The notes beneath the pieces were generated by a model, which searched no databases, was not told where the DNA came from, and saw nothing but the letters and a program-made list of their open reading frames with translations. From NCBI GenBank assembly GCA_003427395.1, contig BFEA01000003.1, positions 448,934 to 469,697 of the forward strand: a stretch of DNA of 20,764 nucleotides, read 5' to 3'. The stretch comes from Chara braunii (taxonomy: Eukaryota > Streptophyta > Charophyceae > Charales > Characeae). Position 1 is the first letter of the stretch. Each line of letters opens with the position of its first letter. The translations under genes were made by a program, and so were the position numbers. Positions 1 through 7,024 of the stretch are shown here, piece after piece.

Positions 1-110
1 GGGGTGCCGACAACCCCCGACCGGTAGGTGCCGACCAGCCGACCGGTCGGCGGGTCGGCAGCCAACCAGTCAGGGGTCGCCGACGGTCGGCGTGTGCAAC
101 ACTGGTTGTC
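1..110. repeat. GC-rich GACCGG/CCGAC repeat block
   Basis: Short, imperfect repeats of CCGACC, GACCGG and GGTCGGC fill the first ~95 bases. The composition resembles the GC-rich block at 4205-4290, which also repeats GACCGG-type words. No coding potential is seen. It may be the edge of a dispersed repeat that begins outside the window. Confidence 0.4.
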
Positions 111-439
111 ACCACCCTAAAAAGAAAACACACCTTTTTTTTTTGTGTGTTTGGCGCACAGGGGGGAATTTGCTTTGGCAAAAGAAAGCCGATAGGTACT
201 GGTGGTTCAAGTCCTAGAATTCTGAACATGGGGGAGAGAATGTAGTGCAGTAGAAGCCTCAAATCAGACATGGACTGACCTGATCATGGGTGGACTGACA
301 ACGCGGTGCAGATTTGAACTCACTCCCAGCAGGACGCGGTCCATGCATGGAAGAAGCCTGTGTGCACGTCGTGCATGGTAAAGTGAGGTGGGAGGAGAAG
401 GAAGAAGAACAATTGTAGTACTGGGAAGTAATAGTCTCT

Positions 440-462
440 CTTCCACCTTGGCCTCCCGTCCT

Positions 463-493
<31 letters not shown>

Positions 494-507
494 CCTTGNC
501 CTNCCGN

Positions 508-593
<86 letters not shown>
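440..593. repeat. (CT)n microsatellite with duplicated interruption and ambiguous bases
   Basis: Two CT runs (about 463-489 and 509-593) are separated by a copy of the motif TTCCACCTTGGCCTCCCGTC, which also occurs just before the first run at 441-460. The second copy carries N at 499, 503 and 507, and further Ns follow at 603-617. True repeat length is uncertain because assemblers and basecallers struggle here. Apparent Leu/Ser or Arg/Glu open frames across it are low-complexity artefacts. Confidence 0.95.
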
Positions 594-595
<2 letters not shown>

Positions 596-659
596 AAGAA
601 AANCATTGNCNAGNANNGAAGAAGGCAAAAAGTGGAAGTCTCTGTCTCTCTCTCTATTA

Positions 660-1554
660 GTGACAAATGTTTACGCGTGAAAGCACCTTCAAGCACTTTG
701 AAGAGGAAGACTGGCTATGGCCAGTGGCAAACCACGAGGCTATGGCTCCAGGTACGTGGTCTCTCCACCACCTCTACTGAGCAATACCCTAACTCTCCCC
801 TACTGCTAGATTCATTGAGCCAATCCAGCAGCTCGGTAGCAGTGTGTGAATGGACCAAACCCCCTCCTGGGCTAGTCTTCTCTATGTACCACTGGACTTG
901 AACTCGTTCCCTGACCTTCCACCTGAGCTGTATGATTGGACCGAAATCCGGTGGCTCTGGTGGAGGGCTGTGGTGCTGGCCACCTTCCCCAGGCCCAAAG
1001 CGCCCTGCTTGGGTCCCCAACTCACTACGGACAAACAAAGGCCCAACCATAAACGGACAAGCGAAGCCAAAACTTTAAATGGTATCCGCCAGAAGTCTGC
1101 ACATGAAAAATTGTGGCTGCGAGGACAACATGAAGTAGCATACGACAGAACTGAACTGACACCAACAGAATATGCAGGAAACAAAATAAGACTGAACTTC
1201 ACCTGCCTTACTCTCACTCACCCAGGCCCCTGTGATGGCTAAGGCCCTGTCTGCCGGTCGTAGGCCCCAAAAGGAGCCATGTGGACAAGGGGTCCCCTGA
1301 TAATGTCAAATGCGCTTGTGAATATGTTCTTTTCCAGAGTCCACCCCCGGTTGTAAGTGGGGCACTTGGGTGTGTGATACTTCTGAAATTTTGTATGTGG
1401 GCCAGTTGGGCGTTCTGTTTCTTGACGCTATCTCAGTATGGTATGCTTTACAAAGTGCACTTTTGATACTCTGCCTTTTTTCTGAATAGGACATTCCGAC
1501 ATAGTGATATAACTGAGCAATTGTCTGGAATTTTTGGCGAGTGCCTAGGACCAA
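660..1554. other. Unassigned stretch, no gene recognised
   Basis: Several overlapping open frames of 60-130 codons occur on both strands, but none shows a recognisable domain or convincing splice structure. The region is probably upstream intron of the SAC-domain gene or intergenic DNA. No transposon protein motif was seen. Confidence 0.5.
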
Positions 1555-1697
1555 CTTGTAGGAGTTCCATCCTTTCCTGTTGAGGAAGCAACCAGAACAA
1601 GGAATGAAATAGGAGATCACTCCAGGAAACTTTCAGAGGGAACTTGGTCAAGAAGAGTAATGTAGTTCTCGATCTCAGTATTTTAGGATTGAATTTT
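1555..1697 (+). promoter_or_regulatory. 5' flank shared by the two U6-like copies
   Basis: About 143 bp immediately upstream of the U6-like sequence is nearly identical to the reverse complement of 3140-3282, upstream of the second copy. Homology begins abruptly at CTTGTAGGAGTTCC and runs to the U6 start. A TATTTTA motif lies about 20 bp before the U6 start, roughly where a U6 TATA box would sit. No consensus plant upstream sequence element (RTCCCACATCG) is visible. Shared flank plus U6 body implies copying of a U6 locus with its flank rather than retroposition of mature RNA. Promoter function is inferred only. Confidence 0.5.
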
Positions 1698-1802
1698 GCA
1701 TCCTTCAGGACATCAGTTGAAATTGGAAGGATACAGAGAGAGGAGATTAGCATGGCTCCTGTGCAAGGATGATACGCATAAATCGAGAAATAGTGGTCCA
1801 AA
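1698..1802 (+). ncRNA. U6 spliceosomal snRNA-like gene, probably a pseudogene
   Basis: The sequence aligns along its whole length with plant U6 snRNA. The 5' stem region reads CATCCTTCAGGACATCAG, followed by AAATTGGAAGGATACAGAG, TTAGCATGGCTCCTGTGCAA, GGATGATACGC and AAATCGAGAAAT, ending in GGTCCAAA. The ACAGAGA box is at 1733-1739 and the catalytic AGC at 1749-1751. Four extra bases (GAGG, 1740-1743) separate ACAGAGA from AGATTAGC, altering a spacing that is essentially invariant in functional U6. Two more extra bases precede the terminal GGTCC. These changes suggest a decayed or variant copy. It lies about 160 bp upstream of a SAC-domain exon on the same strand, probably within an intron. 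U6 homology is seen directly; non-function is inferred. Confidence 0.85.
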
Positions 1803-1810
1803 TTTTTTTT
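1803..1810 (+). terminator. Pol III T8 terminator of the U6-like sequence
   Basis: A run of eight T directly follows GGTCCAAA, exactly where RNA polymerase III terminates on U6 genes. Its retention shows that copy 1 extends through the true 3' end of a U6 gene. Confidence 0.7.
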
Positions 1811-1968
1811 AACCTTTGGCAGAGGTTATTAAGGAGTGAAGATAAGTGCTTGCATTTCACGACTGTTTTTATGTTCGCCCACCTCAACCTTGAGTTCCTG
1901 TTTCATACTCTGTTGATGTGATGATAACACTCAAAAAATTCTGAATGTCCTTCTGTTTGGCATTGCAG

Positions 1969-2062
1969 GACAGGATCAAGGACAATCAGAGGACTGGCAG
2001 ATGATGGGATTAATTCTCTCGTGAGGTACTACCTGAACAACTTCAGGGATGGGCTCAGACAG
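1969..2062 (+). CDS. SAC-domain phosphoinositide phosphatase, internal exon
   Basis: The 94-nt exon is bounded by an acceptor (TTGGCATTGCAG, ending 1968) and a donor (CAG|GTACTG, 2063). Entered in phase with one leading base, it encodes 31 residues including [15 protein letters not shown] and [13 protein letters not shown]. The RYYLNNFxDGxxQ signature is characteristic of the C-terminal part of the SAC domain in plant RHD4/SAC7/SAC8 and yeast/animal Sac1, which dephosphorylate phosphoinositides such as PI4P at ER/Golgi-type membranes. The CX5R catalytic motif would lie in upstream exons and is not found here. The frame is free of stops and joins the next exon in phase. Exact SAC subfamily is uncertain. 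Confidence 0.85.
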
Positions 2063-2492
2063 GTACTGCTCAGTGGTTGACTAATCCAACCATGTCGGTG
2101 TGCTGAGGAGGAGATTGGGATTACAGATCAATGGAAAAGGCAATTAAGGGCAAATCTGAAATTTGTACTTGAAATCATGGAATGCAAAGAGATGATTAAA
2201 CATTCTGAACCGGACTGATGCTCCCCAGGATGGACAAGGAACCAGGGGCATAAGGACCTGCTTTTAAAAAAAGACGATTAAACATTCTATTCAATACGCG
2301 TGCTTTTGGGCGGTCTGAAGCTAGTGGAGGCTGTGCGAGTTATTATAACAATCAATGTCTCGTGTTCCACTGCCTTGATATGGGAAATGGGTCGTGCTCA
2401 ATGAGAGATGGACTTCGTTCGTGATGAGATTGGGCTTAGACCTGAATGTGGACCTCACTTGAATTGCACCGCCGTGGATGTGGTTTCCCCAG

Positions 2493-2579
2493 GACTCCTT
2501 GGACCTGCTCATGGGAAGCTATGTTGTGAATGAGAGTGAGCCATCACCGTTCGCACTGGAAGGTCTTGAACGCTTTGCG
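2493..2579 (+). CDS. SAC-domain phosphoinositide phosphatase, following exon
   Basis: After a 430-bp intron (2063-2492, acceptor TTTCCCCAG) this exon continues in frame with 29 residues beginning DSLDLLMGSYVVNESEPSPF and ending ALEGLERFA. Joined to the previous exon it gives the SAC hallmark order DGLRQ-DSLDLLMGSY, as in plant QDSIDLLQGHY. A donor GCG|GTAAGG ends the exon. Alternatively the frame reads through the donor for 21 hydrophobic-leaning residues to a TGA at 2643-2645, which might form a short membrane tail, since RHD4-type proteins carry C-terminal membrane helices after this point. No further exon was recognised downstream. Confidence 0.8.
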
Positions 2580-2997
2580 GTAAGGATTTTTGTCATGCTG
2601 ACTTGTTTGATGGTGTCTGGGCATCTCGAAGGATGCTGTCTTTGAGAGACTCATCAATAGTGGAGTGTTGTCAGAGATGCTGAATTGGAGGCCATATGGC
2701 AATATGGTTACCCTGGAGTGCTTGTAAGAAATGAGGTGCTGCAATTTGCTATGCACATTGCTACTGTCTTCATCCCAATAGAACACGTGGTTATTATAGC
2801 TGCATTTGAAGCATCATTCAGTCCAGATGCAGAGATAATGACCGGGCGTTCTATTCGGGTGAAGATGGTAGACATTGCTAGCTATTGTTTGCAAGATTGA
2901 ATAATGGCAGAGGGAGTTCAAAGTGAGGTAAACTTAGATGTGGGTTGTGGCCTGTTTTAGGGGCCCTCATCGTTTGACTTCCTAACTTGAAAATACG
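2580..2997 (+). other. Region after SAC exon; unassigned open frame
   Basis: A 71-codon open frame at 2685-2900 and an alternative stretch around 2632-2727 ending near a GTAAGA donor-like site are visible. Neither matches a family I recognise, and neither encodes an obvious pair of transmembrane helices expected at the end of a plant Sac1-type protein. Probably intron, or a terminal exon that cannot be identified by eye. Confidence 0.3.
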
Positions 2998-3082
2998 GTT
3001 GATACGAAGTATTGCCTTTTACACCTCTTTGAACCAGTGCTGGTACCCGGATGGACCGGGGGACCTTCGACCAACCAGGAGC
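2998..3082 (+). repeat. Dispersed repeat, copy 1
   Basis: This block, reading ATTGCCTTTTACACCTCTTT then GGATGGACCGGGGGACCTTC, recurs with about 90% identity at 4147-4236. At its right end it fuses with the truncated U6 copy through a shared GGAGC. Coding potential is absent. Reverse-complemented, it contains GGTTCAAAGAGG, weakly like a tRNA B box, but no A box is convincing. Confidence 0.8.
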
Positions 3083-3139
3083 CATGCCAATCTTCTCTCT
3101 GTGTATCCTTTTAATTTCAACTGATGTCCTGAAGGATGC
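3077..3139 (-). pseudogene. Truncated U6 snRNA-like copy
   Basis: Reading the minus strand from 3139, the U6 5' half is recognisable (CATCCTTCAGGACATCAG, then GGATACACAGAGAGAAGATT and GGCATGGCTCCT) and then stops at 3077, where the dispersed repeat begins. The catalytic AGC triad has become GGC and the ACAGAGA neighbourhood also carries four extra bases. No terminator or 3' half remains, so this copy is not functional. It faces the copy at 1698-1802 tail to tail. Confidence 0.8.
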
Positions 3140-3282
3140 GAAATTTGATCCTAAAATACTGAGATCGAGAACTACATTACTCTTCTTGACCAAGTTCCCT
3201 CTGAAGTTTCCTGGAGTGATCTCCCATTTCATTCCTTGTTCTGGTTGCTTCCTCAACAGGGAAGGATGGAACTCCTACAAGA
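3140..3282 (-). repeat. 5' flank of truncated U6 copy, homologous to 1555-1697
   Basis: The reverse complement matches the flank of the first U6 copy with only a few substitutions and a 1-nt indel, and homology ends sharply at CTTGTAGGAGTTCC (3269-3282). Together with the U6 part it forms an inverted repeat of about 205 bp around the SAC exons. Confidence 0.85.
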
Positions 3283-3512
3283 GGGTATTGCAAATTGGCT
3301 GTGACCCAGAACATGGTAGTACTTGTACCTTGACAGGATTTCTGCTCCCTTGGATCCCGGAGTGGATGTGACCGAAAATGTACGGTATGGAGTCGACTCT
3401 TTACTAGGCCTTAGGATTCACAGTTACAAAAAAACCGTTCGGGTTTACTATGATCTTGGAGGTTTTCTGTGAAACATCGGAATCTGGATAATCGCATATA
3501 AATTATCACAAA

Positions 3513-3697
3513 AGCTGCTTTATGTGCTTGAACTCGTGTAAACCAAAAATTAATTAACAAATATGATGCGAGACCTACTCCTTCCCATCCTAAAAACATT
3601 TGAATCAAGTTATCCCCGGTAACTAACATGAGGATAAAAAATAGCACATAAATTGAGGCAAAAAAGGATCCTCAGACATCTATGAGATTGAATAAAT
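3513..3697 (-). pseudogene. nad5: Nuclear mitochondrial insert: nad5 fragment
   Basis: The minus strand encodes the conserved NADH dehydrogenase subunit 5 stretch [13 protein letters not shown], then [20 protein letters not shown] and [22 protein letters not shown]5 is a proton-pumping membrane subunit of respiratory complex I. Here the Tyr before MSEDP is a TAG stop (3680-3682), and a deletion with frameshift near 3640-3648 removes most of the segment between FMCY and FFxLMLVTG. Homology ends abruptly after the KAA codons at 3513. The organellar gene would be intact, so this is a decayed nuclear copy. The upstream limit is approximate. Confidence 0.85.
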
Positions 3698-4146
3698 ATG
3701 TTGTTTCAAGAACTCTGAACGGCTGGAGTACATAGGCTCATATTTTCCACCCGACCGTTCGTCCTGCGTCGCTGCCCACACAGTGCTAAATGAAAAATAT
3801 GTAAGGCCAGGAAGAGAAAGAACTCCAACAAAATAATATCAATGTACCTGGACCGAATGAAAGCTCTGTGCATTCATTTTCTGACGACCTGCAGAAGGTC
3901 GTTCCAGGGTGGCGGCAACATGCTGGAGTCCGTCACTTGGGTTCCATGGGGGCTACAAGTGAGATTCTGGAGTGTCACTATGTCACTGGGGCTGGAAATG
4001 GCCTTAGGGCAGCAGGCAGACAAATTTTGAAGTTGTGAAGCCTCTGAGCTGGCCGACGGCAAACTGGCAGGACAAGAGTCGCAGAAACGGGGGCGGACTT
4101 TGCAGGTGCACGCACGCAGATGTCCTGTCAGTGGATGTGGGTGAAG
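3698..4146. other. Unassigned stretch between nad5 fragment and repeat
   Basis: Open frames of about 62 codons at 3842-4030 (+) and 3874-4062 (-) overlap each other and show no recognisable motifs. Nothing else is identifiable. Confidence 0.4.
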
Positions 4147-4236
4147 CCTAAGATACGACGTATTGCCTTTTGCACCTCTTTGAACCAGTGTTGGTCCCCG
4201 GATGGACCGGGGGACCTTCGACCGACCGGGAGCTTA
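4147..4236 (+). repeat. Dispersed repeat, copy 2
   Basis: This is the second copy of the block at 2998-3082 (GTATTGCCTTTTGCACCTCT, then GGATGGACCGGGGGACCTTC). Unlike copy 1 it continues into a GC-rich tract rich in CCGGTC/GGCTCG words up to about 4290. That tract may be the rest of the element and resembles the window start. Confidence 0.8.
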
Positions 4237-4382
4237 CCGGTCCAACCGGGCGGCTCACTGGCTCGGCAGGTCCCCGGTTCAATTTGGCGCACTCCTTTTG
4301 GGGAGCTGTACGGCGGATTTTCGGGCGTCCCTGTCCCCGCCCAGCTTCTGGGAGGCCATCGCCTCCAGTGAAAATAAAAAAT

Positions 4383-4501
4383 GGGCCCTACCGGAGCCCG
4401 TTTTCTTTTGAGAAATGGTCAACCTACGCTGCCGATCGGCGCAGATCGACGGTGGAGATTGATCGTGCGTTTCCAAAAGAAAACGGGGTCCGGTAGGCCC
4501 C
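4383..4501. repeat. Foldback: 27-bp inverted repeat arms around a 65-nt loop
   Basis: The left arm 4383-4409 (GGGCCCTACCGGAGCCCG plus TTTTCTTTT) is complementary at 25 of 27 positions to the right arm 4475-4501. The loop itself contains the palindromic GCCGATCGGC. Such a foldback could be a small non-autonomous element terminus or a strong hairpin; no flanking target duplication was identified. Confidence 0.85.
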
Positions 4502-4548
4502 CGTTTTCAAATTTGAAAACGCGGTCGATGTCGACCGCAGATCTGCGG
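4502..4548. repeat. Three contiguous perfect palindromes
   Basis: CGTTTTCAAATTTGAAAACG (4502-4521) is a perfect 20-bp palindrome. GCGGTCGA-TG-TCGACCGC (4521-4538) has perfect 8-bp arms. CCGCAGATCTGCGG (4535-4548) is a perfect 14-bp palindrome. They abut the right arm of the adjacent foldback, so 4383-4548 is almost continuous dyad symmetry. Confidence 0.9.
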
Positions 4549-4765
4549 ATCTGTGGCCGAAATCAGCTCCGTTTTGAAATGTGAATCGAGGCGTGGTTTT
4601 GCGCTGCCTCTGCCCCTCCGCCCGGCCTGCCCCATGCTACAGCAACATCACACAACGTTGACGTCGTGCCATTCAGCATGCACGTCGACGTCGTGTGCTG
4701 CCACCACACGACCAGTGCCAACGCCCCGTCTCCAGCCCGCCATCGGCCTCTCTGTGCAGCTGCCT

Positions 4766-4799
4766 CTCTGGTGTAGTAAATTTCCAGTAACAATTGCAC
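4766..4799 (+). repeat. 34-bp direct repeat, copy 1
   Basis: CTCTGGTGTAGTAAATTTCC followed by AGTAACAATTGCAC recurs exactly at 4949-4982, 183 bp away. The interval carries a C-rich stretch and TTC/TTA microsatellites. Confidence 0.9.
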
Positions 4800-4870
4800 C
4801 TAGTGCCTGCACCTAGTGCTTCATCGCAACAGCCCCCCATAGCCGCGAAGATTAGTCCACCAGCGCCCCT

Positions 4871-4937
4871 CCTCTTCTTCTTTTATTTTTCCTTCTTCTT
4901 CTTCTTCTTCTTCTTATTATTATTATTATTATTATTA
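4871..4937. repeat. (TTC)n then (TTA)n microsatellite
   Basis: A pyrimidine tract of CTT/TTC repeats (about 4871-4914) passes directly into ATT/TTA repeats (4915-4937). It lies between the two 34-bp direct repeats. Confidence 0.95.
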
Positions 4938-4948
4938 AGCTTAAAAGA

Positions 4949-4982
4949 CTCTGGTGTAGTAAATTTCCAGTAACAATTGCAC
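4949..4982 (+). repeat. 34-bp direct repeat, copy 2
   Basis: Exact second copy of 4766-4799. Similarity weakens just after it (ACATAATGCC against ACCTAGTGCC). Confidence 0.9.
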
Positions 4983-5201
4983 ATAATGCCTCATTATTCC
5001 CTTTCATGTGATCAAATTTTATAGTAAGTAGCTGCTCCAAAACCTTCCAAGGAGTTACCATAGAATAAGGACCAGTAGAACAAGCATGTATCTTATTGTC
5101 TACTTGGTGAATAAGCTTTAATATATATGCTTTTCCAACCGTAATTGCATTCCCAAAAGTATTTGGTCAAATTAGAAAAAATTATAGAAGAATCTTACCA
5201 G

Positions 5202-5430
5202 GAAGTAGAAGAAGAAGAAGAAGAAGAAGAAGCAAAAGAAGAAGAACAACAAGCAGAAGAAAAGAAAGGAGGAGGAGGAGGGGGAGGAGGAGAAGAAGAA
5301 GAAGAAAATGAAGAAGAAGAAGAAGAAGAAGAAGAAGAAAAGAATGCCCAATCTCTTCTTCTTCGTCTTCTTCAATCTCTTCTTTTTCTTCTCCTTCTTC
5401 TTCTTCTTCTTCTTCTTCTTCTTCTTCTTT
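5202..5430. repeat. GAA/GGA purine tract followed by mirrored TTC pyrimidine tract
   Basis: About 5207-5343 is almost pure purine (GAA, GGA, GGGG). After a ten-base break, 5351-5430 is almost pure pyrimidine (CTT/TTC). The two halves are largely complementary and could fold back; each alone could adopt triplex DNA. Open frames translating to poly-Glu or poly-Leu here are artefacts of the repeat. Confidence 0.95.
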
Positions 5431-5757
5431 GTTTTGTTTGTTTTGGTGTCTTATATCCACTAATGAATCAAATCAATGTGGAAAAGAAATCGCCCATTTG
5501 CCTTCTGTTCTGTGTGAATGACATTCACGTTTGTTTGTAGGCAAGCCCACTGGTTAAGTACCGCTTTCTCTGATGGAGACTCTAATCATTATTAGTATGC
5601 ACAATGTGCATCCTCGGACTGCGAATTCGGGGCTTTTCTTTTGCCAACATATATTAAGAGACATTGGTGATCGTTGCCCCCAAGTTGAGGGCAATGCAAT
5701 TTAAGTAAGAAAAACGGATTACTTTCTTGACTTTAATCAACAACAAAATAACAACAA
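5431..5757. other. Unassigned sequence next to cox1 copy
   Basis: No coding motif is seen. Because cox1 homology reaches a stop codon at 5758, part of this stretch could be mitochondrial 3' flank carried with the insert, but nothing in it is recognisable. Confidence 0.35.
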
Positions 5758-6417
5758 TTATGTTTGAATTTCAATGTTGTTGTTTGTTTCTTTGATGGCT
5801 GGAAGTTCTTCAAAGTATGAAAAGCTGGAGGACTTTGTACCATCCATTCAAGTGTAGTTGAATTTGGCTCAACCGCCCAAGGTGCTTGCAGAGCGCGCAC
5901 TTCACTGGTTAAAGTGAGATAAATAACCCCAAAAAAAAACTAAAATTCCTACAACGTAAAGATAAGAGTCAAAACTACTCGGTGCATTCCTTCCAAGCGT
6001 CTGGATAATCCGGAATGCGGTGTGGCATGCTCGCAAGACCTAAGAAATGCATAGGAAAGAAAGTCAAATTCAACCAAAGAAAGTAATCCAAAAATGAATT
6101 TGACCTAAGGTTTGTGGATATTGAAGTCCAGAGATTTTGCCTATCCAATAGTGGAATCCTGCAAATAGAGCGAGTACGGCTCCCATAGAAACTACGTAAT
6201 GAAAGTGTGCTGCTACATAACAAGTGTCATGTAGAGCAATATCAAGACTAGAACTAGCTAATACAATTCCAGTAAGTCCTCCTATGGTAAACAAGAAGAT
6301 GAATCCTACAGAGAATAACATAGGTGTTTTTAATTGTATTGAACCTCCCCACATAATGGCGATCCAACAAAATATTTTGATTCTAGTTGGCACCGCTATA
6401 GTCATGGTTGCTCGGGT
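5758..6417 (-). pseudogene. cox1: Nuclear mitochondrial insert: cox1 last exon
   Basis: The minus strand encodes the C-terminal third of cytochrome c oxidase subunit I, the haem-copper catalytic subunit of complex IV. Recognisable segments in order are [97 protein letters not shown], a form of SSFGSY, then [20 protein letters not shown] and a tail ending at TAA (5758-5760). Reading needs frame changes at about 6069 (1-nt deletion), 5995 (about 5 nt lost), the nine-A run 5931-5939 and about 5815. Five codons (YFTAA) are missing after TRA at the 5' end. Several disablements mark it as a nuclear pseudogene copy. Confidence 0.9.
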
Positions 6418-6699
6418 CAATTCAACCACTAGTTTCCTAATGGCATTGGACTATATCTTCAACTAGAGAGATAGAATGGTTGCTGGGCATATAGCCTCTA
6501 AGGATCCTACTCGTTGTAATCAACGATTCCAAATATTCAACGTAATGACAATTGAATTACAACTTTGGTTTCCTGCTGATTGCCCCGAATCTTGGATTGT
6601 TCCTCAACGTGAGAATTAGGAGGACCAAGATTCATAAGGGTTCCCAACAAATGGCCGAGTGGTAAGAGACAACTTTACAGCTCCCCCCGACTCCGAAGA
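6418..6699 (-). ncRNA. Group I intron (decayed) in the cox1 copy, ORF-less
   Basis: The 282-nt intron separates cox1 codons GLDED and TRA. The 5' exon ends in T and the intron ends in G, as group I splicing requires. The classic S element AAGATATAGTCC lies near the 3' end (about 6449-6460, minus strand). A plausible P segment (TTGGGAACCC) and Q-like CAATCAGCAGG occur upstream, but the R element is not clear, suggesting decay. There is no room for a homing endonuclease. Confidence 0.7.
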
Positions 6700-6733
6700 A
6701 TCTTCGTCTAGACCTACAGTGAACATGTGATGT
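6700..6733 (-). pseudogene. cox1: cox1 copy, 34-nt middle exon
   Basis: It encodes HHMFTVGLDED, matching the universally conserved HHMFTVGxDVD of subunit I; the two His residues are CuB ligands. The exon is flanked on both sides by group I introns, an arrangement retained from the mitochondrial gene. Val to Glu in GLDVD is a substitution consistent with decay. Confidence 0.85.
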
Positions 6734-6988
6734 CGTTCTCCATGAATTTATCCATGGTATGGACTATATCTTCAACTTTCCTGCCAGCTTACGCTATGGC
6801 GCGTGCCATGCCATTTGTGCAACACTAAGAGGTGACAAAAGTTGCTTCACTTGTAGTCTTTGACGCTCCTCTTTGATCAAACTATAGCGAGCCTGCTGAT
6901 TGACCAATCAATTTGGAACTTCCAACTCTTTCCAGCATATAGCGAAGTGATTGAATTCTCATGTTGCCATGAGAGGGACCCATCTTGA
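6734..6988 (-). ncRNA. Group I intron in the cox1 copy, ORF-less
   Basis: The roughly 255-nt intron lies between the codons for FIVW and HHMF. The R element (GTCAAAGACTACAAGTG) and S element (AAGATATAGTCC, about 6763-6774) are both visible on the minus strand, with a P9-like hairpin CCATGGATAAATTCATGG after S and a G at the 3' end. A weak P1 pairing of the exon end GGGT with GTCC shortly inside the intron is possible. Exact boundaries could shift by one or two bases. Confidence 0.75.
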
Positions 6989-7024
6989 ACCCACACAATA
7001 AATCAAAGAACTTCAATACTTATC
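6989..7024 (-). pseudogene. cox1: cox1 copy, 36-nt exon between group II and group I introns
   Basis: The exon starts G|ATA AGT ATT and reads ISIEVL-stop-FIVW, against the conserved ISIGVLGFIVW. Both glycines are mutated, one to Glu and one to TGA. The upstream intron ends in AT, so the insertion splits the Met codon of YAM-ISIG. Confidence 0.85.

Noticed and set aside
264-660. Open frames of Arg/Glu or Ser/Leu repeats on both strands
   Set aside because: They are translations of the CT/GA microsatellite and contain ambiguous bases.
3051-3371. 106-codon plus-strand frame similar to a minus-strand frame at 1448-1801
   Set aside because: The similarity is at DNA level, caused by the inverted U6-like repeat and its flank; there is no protein family behind it.
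5145-5540. 131-codon plus-strand frame with poly-Glu then poly-Leu
   Set aside because: It is a direct product of the GAA/TTC repeats; the minus strand is equally open.
6653-6675. GGCCGAGTGGTAAGAGAC on the plus strand, like the start of a tRNA-Ser or tRNA-Leu
   Set aside because: No anticodon arm, T arm or acceptor complement follows; it lies within the minus-strand group I intron.
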